From NCBI GenBank assembly GCA_043736395.1, contig JAYTCQ010000050.1, positions 1 to 13,421 on the forward strand: a DNA stretch of 13,421 nt, in the 5' to 3' direction. The notes beneath the pieces were generated by a model that was given only the letters and a program-made list of their open reading frames with translations, did no database searches and was not told the DNA's origin. Both the position numbers and the translations under genes were made by a program. Below, piece after piece: positions 1 through 5,429 of the stretch (the stretch's first letter is position 1; each line of letters opens with the position of its first letter). Source of the DNA: JAFDVL01 sp043736395 (GTDB lineage Bacteria; Acidobacteriota; Blastocatellia; RBC074).

Positions 1-448
1 TAAACCCTTTTGATAAGTTGGTAGTCGTGGTGTCAACTAACTCTGCTCCACCGGCAGAAACTTCAACGACTTCGCCGGTAGTCCCAACTTCGAGATTAGC
101 AGTTACGTCTGTTGTCTGATTTAACTGAACGCGCGCATCATTCAGGGTCAGAGTTTTGAACCCACTCGCCTCGACGGTAATTCGATAATCACCGATCGGC
201 AGGTTTTTGAATTCGTACTCACCACTTCCGGTCGTAACTGTATTTTGGGAAGTATTTGTTTTGCTATCAAGGATCGTAACTTTGGCGTTGGTCACAACTG
301 CGCCGGTTGGGTCTTTCACGACACCACGGACGTTACCTGTAGTTTGTTGCGCAAAACCCGGAGTTACGAATGAAAAAAATAAAACAATAAGAATTGAAGG
401 TGTAAAAAGAAGAATTTGACTTACTCTCCGCTTAAGTTGGTCTAACAT
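1..448 (-). CDS. TonB-dependent receptor, N-terminal fragment with carboxypeptidase-regulatory-like domain
   Basis: This minus-strand frame is open from an ATG at 448 to the left edge of the window, giving 149 N-terminal residues; the rest lies outside. Residues about 8-34 form a positive n-region, a hydrophobic core (ILLFTPSILIVLFF) and a likely signal-peptidase site at GFA/QQ. After it comes a beta-sandwich of the CarboxypepD_reg type: GNVRGVVKDPTGA, then VTNAKVTILDSKT, then GSGEYEFKNLPIGDYR, then ITVEASGFKT. The segment then reads VEVSAGGAELVDTTTTNLS, which resembles the run into the plug domain of Oar-like TonB-dependent receptors common in Acidobacteriota. The start is supported by an AGGAG Shine-Dalgarno 6 nt upstream of the ATG. 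The protein is expected in the outer membrane, importing or binding a ligand that cannot be named from this part. The domain call is firm; the full receptor identity is inferred because the barrel is not in the window. Confidence 0.85.
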   Translation of the reverse strand, partial: MLDQLKRRVSQILLFTPSILIVLFFSFVTPGFAQQTTGNVRGVVKDPTGAVVTNAKVTILDSKTNTSQNTVTTGSGEYEFKNLPIGDYRITVEASGFKTLTLNDARVQLNQTTDVTANLEVGTTGEVVEVSAGGAELVDTTTTNLSKGF

Positions 449-771
449 AATTTCTCCTAAAACAACTGGAGTTCAACCACGCCGAAATTGGTAAATAACT
501 TGTTAATTGGGGAAGCATCTAGCCAGACAGGAGCAAATTTAATGCCATAGCATGTATTAAATGTAAAATAATCTAAATAAAGGAGTTGTGGGATATTGTA
601 GGGGTATTTAAGGAGAGGGTCAACCAAACAAATCTAACAAAGTGTTAACAATTAATGTTATGGGTATGTATAAAAATAATTCATTTGTAATATAAGAATA
701 CGATTATTTGAATATATTAATTATTTTCTGAATATTCAGGAATTATACTTTGTATCGTAACTAAACGACTA
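449..771. other. AT-rich intergenic region between two minus-strand genes
   Basis: About 320 bp without a credible gene. It holds the receptor promoter and leader in its left part. Its right part (about 640-770) is very AT-rich and contains a perfect 12-bp palindrome, CTGAATATTCAG at 728-739, just downstream of the small gene ending at 772. The palindrome is not followed by a U-tract on the minus strand, so it is not a convincing terminator. No RNA gene was recognised here. Confidence 0.6.
595..623 (-). promoter_or_regulatory. Sigma70-type promoter for the TonB receptor gene
   Basis: On the minus strand a -35 box TTGACC (623-618) is followed by a 17-bp spacer and a -10 box TACAAT (600-595). 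Each box matches the consensus at five of six positions and the spacing is ideal. Transcription would start near 588, giving a leader of roughly 140 nt before the ATG at 448. The match is seen directly; activity is inferred. Confidence 0.6.
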
Positions 772-1107
772 TTATAGTTCTTTGCATAATGTAAAATACG
801 TTTCGAATTCACCTTGTTTTAAAAGTTCAATAATAATTTCATTGATGCGTTCGCGGCTGACTTCATCCACTAAAATCATCTCAGTAGCGACAAAGTATTT
901 CCCGCCCAGGCAATCACCTTGTTGACGATTCTTTTCAGTGAGGGAGCTGATATTTTGATATGAGTAAAAGGTCGCAACCCAACGCTTGCCATCCTCGAAA
1001 GTAACAATTACGTCAGAATTGTCATCGGCAGGTGTCCATTCGCCGGGAGCCCATTCCTCAGCTTCGATCCAGATGGAATATTTCTGACTTGAAGAATTCA
1101 TATTCAC
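772..1107 (-). CDS. Small conserved-looking hypothetical protein
   Basis: Encodes 111 residues from a GTG at 1107, or 109 from an in-frame ATG at 1101; neither has a clear Shine-Dalgarno. I do not recognise a named family. The N-terminal half is rich in Trp and acidic residues (WIEAEEWAPGEW, then DVIVTFEDGKRWVATFYSY), suggesting a beta-rich fold. The C-terminal part (about 78-108) looks helical, with VSRERINEIIIELLKQG. There is no signal peptide or membrane segment, so it is probably cytosolic. It begins only 14 bp after the stop of the ABC transporter gene on the same strand, so co-transcription and translational coupling are likely. The smooth, amphipathic sequence with an intact frame argues for a real gene rather than a chance ORF. 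Confidence 0.7.
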   Translation of the reverse strand: MNMNSSSQKYSIWIEAEEWAPGEWTPADDNSDVIVTFEDGKRWVATFYSYQNISSLTEKNRQQGDCLGGKYFVATEMILVDEVSRERINEIIIELLKQGEFETYFTLCKEL

Positions 1108-1121
1108 TACAAATATTGCGC

Positions 1122-2942
1122 TTACGCAGAAAAAGATTGCTCTTTATACTGCAATTGATACAGCTTGAAATAGACGCCGCGTTGTTGGAGCAATTCCTGG
1201 TGCGAACCTTTTTCGCGTATTTCGCCTTTATGTAACACGATAATTTGATTGACGCGTTGAATGGTAGAGAGCCGATGCGCAATGATAATCGAAGTCCGAT
1301 TGCTCATCACGCGTTCAATGGCTTGTTGAATTAACTGCTCGGTTTCTGTATCAATACTCGAAGTCGCTTCATCTAAAATTAAAATTCGCGGATCAAACGC
1401 TAATGCGCGTGCAAAAGAAATTAATTGTTTTTGTCCCACGCTGAAGCCTGCGCCGCGCTCCTTTACAGTTGTCGCGTAGTTTTCCGGCAAGCGTTCGATG
1501 AAGCCTGATGCTTGCACTTCATGCGCAGCCCAGTTAACGCGCTCATCGTTGATTTCATTTTTGCCGAGGCGAATGTTACTCGCTACGTCGCCGGAGAAAA
1601 GGAAAACATCCTGCAAGACTACGGCAAAATTTTCGCGAAGTTTTTTCAAATCCCAATCACGAATATTAATGCCGTCGAGCAGAATTTCTCCGCGCTGAAT
1701 ATCGTAAAATCTCATCAGCAAATTAGTGATCGTCGTCTTGCCCGATCCGGTAGCTCCGACGAACGCGAGTGACTCACCAGATTCGGCTACGAACGAGACA
1801 TCTTTTAAAATCCAGTCTTCTTCTTTGTAAGCGAACCAGACATTGCGGAATTCAATTTTACCCTGATGAACATTGGTCGAAATTGGTATGGCAGTTTGTT
1901 CAGGGGAAGTAATTCCATCCGGTGTGTCGAGCAATTTGAAGACGCGTTCAGAGGCAATCACAGCGGATTGAAGAATATTATATTTGTCGCTGATGTCCTG
2001 AATCGGCATCCATAATTTTTGCGTATATTGCACAAAAGCGACGAGCGTTCCCAGGGTAATCGCCTGTTGAATAACCTGTCCACCTCCGTACCAAATCAGC
2101 GTCGCGATGCCTGCGGAGGAGATTAAACTGACTAACGGATAGAACACCGCGAAGTAAAATATCGTGTCTAAATTTGCCTGCAAATGAGCATGATTAATTT
2201 CATCGAATTGCTCCATCGCTTTCTTTTCACGATTGAAAAGTTGGACGGTTTGCGCTCCCGAAAGATGCTCCTGCGTGAAGGCATTGAGCCGCGCAATCTT
2301 TGAACGTACCGCGCGAAATCCAACTCGTGCGCCTTTCTGAAACCAGGCCGTGACGATTATCAAAAGCGGGACAACTGTCAATGAAATCAAGGCTAAGCGC
2401 CAATTAAAATAAAACATCATCCAGAGCGCGCCGAAAATTAAGACAATGTCCCCGAGGACTTCGATTAATCCTGCGGTAAATAATTCATTCAAGGAATCTA
2501 CGTCGTTGGTGAGGCGCGTGATTAACCTGCCGACCGGATTTGTATCGTAGTAACTAACTTGAATCGTCTGAAATTTCTGATAGATTTGCGACCGCAAATC
2601 GCGCATGACATTTTGTCCGATGAAGTTCAATAAAATGTCCTGCAAGATCGAAAGCCCAAACGTCGCGACCATTGTCCCGATAAAATACAATCCCATGAGC
2701 CGGATGCCTGCAAAAGCTGTTTCCGTAGGAATTGTTTTCGCGAACGCAGGCTGAATATATTGGTCAATCGCAATCTGCGTGAGCCACGGCCCGATTTGGC
2801 GGACCAGGTTGGCAATGATTGTTAAGGCGAGCGCGAGAATGACGAATCCACGATACGGCTTCAGATATTTGATGAGTCGTTTGGTTGCGCCTGCGCTGTA
2901 AACTTTACCGAGTTGTTCTTCTTCGTGGTGTGTTTGGGACAT
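1122..2942 (-). CDS. ABC exporter half-transporter (ABCB/MsbA-like, fused membrane and ATPase domains)
   Basis: Encodes 606 residues, the usual length for a type IV ABC exporter half-transporter that acts as a dimer in the inner membrane. The membrane domain spans about residues 28-325, with hydrophobic segments near 33-50, 80-104, 155-178, 183-200, 262-285 and 294-306. The ATPase domain spans about 362-597: Walker A GATGSGKT (396-403), Q-loop Gln444, signature FSVGQ (500-504), Walker B ILILDEA (520-526) with catalytic Glu525, and H-loop His556. The signature differs from canonical LSGGQ but resembles the LSVGQ form of some bacterial multidrug-type exporters. Glu525 and His556 are kept, so this subunit should hydrolyse ATP. 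Substrate cannot be deduced; drug, lipid and peptide export are all possible. No strong SD precedes the ATG. It lies 35 bp after the PIN toxin gene and 14 bp before a small unknown gene on the same strand. Confidence 0.93.
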   Translation of the reverse strand: MSQTHHEEEQLGKVYSAGATKRLIKYLKPYRGFVILALALTIIANLVRQIGPWLTQIAIDQYIQPAFAKTIPTETAFAGIRLMGLYFIGTMVATFGLSILQDILLNFIGQNVMRDLRSQIYQKFQTIQVSYYDTNPVGRLITRLTNDVDSLNELFTAGLIEVLGDIVLIFGALWMMFYFNWRLALISLTVVPLLIIVTAWFQKGARVGFRAVRSKIARLNAFTQEHLSGAQTVQLFNREKKAMEQFDEINHAHLQANLDTIFYFAVFYPLVSLISSAGIATLIWYGGGQVIQQAITLGTLVAFVQYTQKLWMPIQDISDKYNILQSAVIASERVFKLLDTPDGITSPEQTAIPISTNVHQGKIEFRNVWFAYKEEDWILKDVSFVAESGESLAFVGATGSGKTTITNLLMRFYDIQRGEILLDGINIRDWDLKKLRENFAVVLQDVFLFSGDVASNIRLGKNEINDERVNWAAHEVQASGFIERLPENYATTVKERGAGFSVGQKQLISFARALAFDPRILILDEATSSIDTETEQLIQQAIERVMSNRTSIIIAHRLSTIQRVNQIIVLHKGEIREKGSHQELLQQRGVYFKLYQLQYKEQSFSA

Positions 2943-2977
2943 TGAGAATTATCGCAATTTATATAGAAATCGAAAAT

Positions 2978-3451
2978 TTAACGTAAAAGGTTGATATTGA
3001 CGGTTGGGGCATTCCTGGCTGCTACGTTGACAGTTCCCTGATCGAAGGTAAGAAATTCAGTTTTGCCAATGAGTCCAAGTTCTTCAGTTAAGGCGAGATA
3101 AAAACCATCTGTGGTATGAAGGCAACTATAATTTGTTCGTATCTGTTCTGCGCGTCTGAGCAATGCTGCATCGCCATTAGGTGGGGGCAATATTACCGAC
3201 AAAAAATCTATCAAATCTTCGATAGCTTTTTGATATGTGCCTTCCTCAATAATGCCGTTTTGAACTTTTTTGCAAAGAACAAATAATACTTCTGATGAAA
3301 TCACACTAGGTGCATAAACAGCCCAATTTTTAATAATATAATTTGTCAGGGCAGCTCGGGCCGTAGATTCGGATGGCTCTTTGGAACAAATGGCAATTAA
3401 AATATTTGCATCAATGACAACTGCTCCGGCAGGATTACTCGGTTGGCTCAT
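2978..3451 (-). CDS. PIN-domain ribonuclease toxin (VapC-like)
   Basis: Encodes 157 residues. The PIN fold's acidic residues are visible in order: Asp14 in VVIDANILIA, Glu54 in SSEVLFVL, Asp115 in TTDGFYLAL and Asp137 in FLTFDQG. In characterised VapC proteins these bind Mg2+ or Mn2+ and cut RNA. At 157 residues it is somewhat longer than the common 125-140. The start codon lies inside the end of the upstream antitoxin gene (17-bp overlap), with a G-rich stretch just ahead, which fits translational coupling and the standard antitoxin-toxin order. The RNA target is unknown. All catalytic positions are intact, so unlike the second PIN locus in this window it is probably functional. Confidence 0.88.
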   Translation of the reverse strand: MSQPSNPAGAVVIDANILIAICSKEPSESTARAALTNYIIKNWAVYAPSVISSEVLFVLCKKVQNGIIEEGTYQKAIEDLIDFLSVILPPPNGDAALLRRAEQIRTNYSCLHTTDGFYLALTEELGLIGKTEFLTFDQGTVNVAARNAPTVNINLLR

Positions 3452-3728
3452 ATCCCCACATTTCTCCGCCTCTTGCGGTTCTAATCATCTCAAGCGTTTC
3501 CGTAGTTGAGCCACTGACGGGTACGTTTTTCATTCTCGCGGCGCTTCTTTGAAGCACGGCAAGCATAGCTTCATTACGTGGTGGAGAGTCCTCTTTGCGA
3601 ATGTTATCTATTTCAGTAAGAGGTTTTAAAAGAGCGTCCAGTGTCAAACCCATCACTTTTGCCTTTTCTTGCAATTGGTGAAGGATCGCTGCCGTGTTCT
3701 GGTCAACCTCAATAGTCGTCATATGCAT
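3435..3728 (-). CDS. Antitoxin partner of the PIN-domain toxin
   Basis: Encodes 97 residues starting at the ATG at 3728. The open frame extends further upstream to 3911, but that extension runs into the SET-domain gene and its residues look non-coding. The chosen start has a GAGGT Shine-Dalgarno 7 nt ahead (3736-3740), which decides the matter. The N-terminal part, MTTIEVDQNTAAIL followed by a helix-rich stretch to about residue 45, resembles the DNA-binding and dimerising region of small VapB-type antitoxins. The C-terminal end (IRTARGGEMWGYEP) is the likely toxin-binding tail. The stop overlaps the PIN toxin start by 17 bp. Antitoxins of this kind usually repress their own operon, inferred here from context. 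The exact antitoxin family is not recognised. Confidence 0.75.
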   Translation of the reverse strand: MHMTTIEVDQNTAAILHQLQEKAKVMGLTLDALLKPLTEIDNIRKEDSPPRNEAMLAVLQRSAARMKNVPVSGSTTETLEMIRTARGGEMWGYEPTE

Positions 3729-3747
3729 AGTTGTTACCTCTTTTATT

Positions 3748-3777
3748 AGAATAACGTGAGTGAGCAGCGCTGAGCAA
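3748..3777 (-). promoter_or_regulatory. Weak promoter/operator candidate of the PIN toxin-antitoxin operon
   Basis: In the 106-bp gap ahead of the antitoxin, TTGCTC (3777-3772), an 18-bp spacer and TATTCT (3753-3748) could form a weak promoter. The spacer contains the palindrome CAGCGCTG (3765-3772 on the plus strand) and a repeated GCTCA element, which could be an antitoxin operator. Box matches are poor (three and four of six), so this is tentative. Confidence 0.25.
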
Positions 3778-3834
3778 ATAGAATCTGAGTTCAGTCTAGA
3801 CCACACTTGTTTCGGATTGGTCATTCTGAGCGAG

Positions 3835-4287
3835 TTATTTATTGATCTTCCCACGACAAGTTTCCGCCCCACACGCGCAGCCATACGCGTCATCGTGATA
3901 GGACAATTCATAATCTAGCGTCAGCTCATCCCCAGCCTGAATATCGCGAATCGCATAAAAGAAAATTCGATCATTTTTGATTTTAATATCGCCGTTCGGA
4001 GCGCAACTGTGATTGACGTACTGCGTGCCATTGCCTCCTACATTCCCGTCAATCGCCCAGTACTGATTAATCGCGCAAATGTGGATTCTGGTGGCTCCGG
4101 TGAGGCGACGTTTGATTTCGCGGCGTGAAATTTTTTCGCCTTCGTACTCGGCAATTTTATTTCCGCGTTTGAAGTTCTTTGTCGCGAAACATCCCAGCCC
4201 GTCAATGTTTGAAGGCTTGACTTCAATGCCGGGAATGGTCGCAGTGACTTTGATTGTAGCGTCAGATGCGTTAATTTTGTTGCTCAT
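3835..4287 (-). CDS. Small SET-domain protein (putative protein-lysine methyltransferase)
   Basis: Encodes 150 residues from the ATG at 4287, or 158 from an ATG at 4311; neither has an SD. The inner start is preferred because it leaves 39 bp rather than 15 to the divergent gene. Numbered from 4311, SET hallmarks are: IDGLGCFA (36-43), AEYEGE (54-59), the NHSCAPN motif (100-106) that helps form the S-adenosylmethionine pocket and knot, ELTLDY (129-134) with the catalytic-type Tyr, and a post-SET cysteine cluster CAC-x4-C (145, 147, 152) likely to hold zinc with the knot Cys. SET enzymes transfer a methyl group from S-adenosylmethionine to a protein lysine. The whole protein is little more than the catalytic core with no targeting domain or signal peptide, so a cytosolic substrate is expected but unknown. 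It is divergent to the S66 peptidase gene. Confidence 0.88.
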   Translation of the reverse strand: MSNKINASDATIKVTATIPGIEVKPSNIDGLGCFATKNFKRGNKIAEYEGEKISRREIKRRLTGATRIHICAINQYWAIDGNVGGNGTQYVNHSCAPNGDIKIKNDRIFFYAIRDIQAGDELTLDYELSYHDDAYGCACGAETCRGKINK

Positions 4288-4326
4288 ATTTTTGAACGCC
4301 AAGACTAACATAAGAGGGAATCGTAA

Positions 4327-5367
4327 ATGAAACGCCGAGACTTTGTGGCTACGATGGGAGCCGGAATTGCAGTTACTTCAAGTTTGAAATCTCAATCAAA
4401 ATCCGCAGGATTAATTAAGCCGAAAGTGCTTTTGCCAGGAGCTACGATTGGCGTGATTACGCCTGCGACACCGGTGACAAATCCCGATACTTTAGCGAAC
4501 GCGTATCGCGCTTTGAAATATTTTGGCTTCAAAGTCAAAGTTGGAAAAAATGTCGCGAAGCGGACAGGATATTTTGGTTCGCCGGTGGAAGGTCGCGTTG
4601 ATGATTTACACGCGGCGTTTCGTGACACCGAAGTTGATGCAGTGTTTGCGATGCGCGGTGGTTATGGAGCGCAGCATCTGCTCGACAAAATTGATTATGA
4701 TCTGATTCGAAAAAATCCAAAAGTGTTTTTGGGCTACAGCGACATCACGGCGTTGCATTTGGCATTCAATAAACATGCGGGTTTGGTGACATTCCACGGG
4801 CCGAATATGTTGTCGGAATTTACTGGTTATACTCAATCGAATTTCAAGCGAGCGCTGTTTGAAGCGAAGCCGATCGGCGAATTATCAAATCCTCCTGAGA
4901 CAAATTTGATTCGTCCCTCACATCCGACCCGGACAATAGTTTCAGGAAAAGTTACTGCTCCAATTATCGGAGGGAATTTGACCTTGATTTCGACCTTGAT
5001 GGGAACGCCGTACGAGATTGATTGTCGTGGCAAAATCTTGTTGATTGAGGATGTCGGCGAAGAGCCATATCGGATGGATCGGATGTTGATGCAGCTTCAA
5101 CTGGCCGGAAAATTTAAAGACGCAGTCGGAATTATTGTTGGTGAATGCGTAGATTGTAAGCCCAATGATTATAAGCCTTCGATTGGCTCAAACTTTTCGC
5201 TGGGAGAAGTCCTTGATGCGATTTTGGGCAAATTGACGATTCCTGTTTTTTACGGATTGACATTCGGTCACACTGACGATCAGTTGACGTTACCATTGGG
5301 AGTAATAGCGGAAATGGATGCTGATCGTGGCATCTTAGTAATTAAAGAATCATCATTTAGAGCTTGA
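4327..5367 (+). CDS. LD-carboxypeptidase, peptidase family S66, with Tat-type signal
   Basis: Encodes 346 residues, slightly longer than cytosolic LdcA because of an N-terminal export segment. Residues 2-20 read KRRDFVATMG then a mildly hydrophobic stretch, a twin-arginine motif. The S66 core runs about 33-340: RGGYG (110-114), nucleophile Ser138 in LGYSDIT, Glu241 in LLIEDVGEEPYRMDRML, and His315 in FGHTDDQLTLPLG, completing the Ser-Glu-His triad known from this family. Family members cleave the bond between meso-diaminopimelate (L-centre) and D-alanine in peptidoglycan tetrapeptides, or act on microcin C-like peptides (MccF). Peptidoglycan recycling or remodelling in the periplasm is therefore the first guess. 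An AGAGGGA Shine-Dalgarno sits about 8 nt ahead of the ATG. It is divergent from the SET gene, 62 bp upstream of the DUF1800 gene, and may be partly co-transcribed with it. Confidence 0.9.
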   Translation: MKRRDFVATMGAGIAVTSSLKSQSKSAGLIKPKVLLPGATIGVITPATPVTNPDTLANAYRALKYFGFKVKVGKNVAKRTGYFGSPVEGRVDDLHAAFRDTEVDAVFAMRGGYGAQHLLDKIDYDLIRKNPKVFLGYSDITALHLAFNKHAGLVTFHGPNMLSEFTGYTQSNFKRALFEAKPIGELSNPPETNLIRPSHPTRTIVSGKVTAPIIGGNLTLISTLMGTPYEIDCRGKILLIEDVGEEPYRMDRMLMQLQLAGKFKDAVGIIVGECVDCKPNDYKPSIGSNFSLGEVLDAILGKLTIPVFYGLTFGHTDDQLTLPLGVIAEMDADRGILVIKESSFRA

Positions 5368-5391
5368 TAAAATAAGGGAGAAATGTAAAAT
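5364..5391 (+). promoter_or_regulatory. Candidate sigma70 promoter for the DUF1800-DUF1501-TIGR03790 operon
   Basis: TTGATA (5364-5369), a 16-bp spacer and TAAAAT (5386-5391) each match the sigma70 boxes at five of six positions. The -35 box overlaps the stop codon of the S66 gene. Transcription would start near 5398, leaving a leader of about 32 nt before the ATG at 5430. The -10 box sits exactly in the loop of a perfect inverted repeat. Confidence 0.45.
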
Positions 5392-5402
5392 CATTTCTCC
5401 CT
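5375..5402 (+). repeat. Perfect 11-bp inverted repeat (operator or terminator hairpin)
   Basis: AGGGAGAAATG (5375-5385) and CATTTCTCCCT (5392-5402) are exact reverse complements separated by 6 nt. As RNA this is a stable hairpin just after the S66 gene, but no U-tract follows on the plus strand, so it is a poor intrinsic terminator. The centre is the TAAAAT of the candidate promoter, so a repressor-binding site is an attractive alternative. Confidence 0.75.
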
Positions 5403-5429
5403 GCAACTGACCTCCCAACAAATTAAATT

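Noticed and set aside
207..419. Plus-strand 70-residue open frame
   Set aside because: It is antisense to the receptor gene, whose minus-strand frame has a signal peptide, SD and recognisable domain.
728..739. Palindrome CTGAATATTCAG as a terminator for the small gene ending at 772
   Set aside because: Short, AT-rich, and not followed by a U-run on the minus strand; in such AT-rich DNA it may be chance.
1032..1282. Short open frames on both strands at the end of the ABC transporter gene
   Set aside because: They overlap two well-supported minus-strand genes and show no domain or start signal.
3818..3834. GGTCATTCTGAGCGAG resembling part of a dispersed intergenic repeat I recall from other bacterial genomes
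   Set aside because: Only a short half-match with no partner arm nearby; too weak to call a repeat.
3729..3911. Extended N-terminus of the PIN antitoxin frame, up to 3911
   Set aside because: The extra 61 residues overlap the SET gene and look non-coding; a good GAGGT Shine-Dalgarno sits before the ATG at 3728.
5375..5402. Rho-independent terminator of the S66 gene
   Set aside because: The hairpin is strong but no U-tract follows on the plus strand, so it is reported as an inverted repeat with unresolved role.
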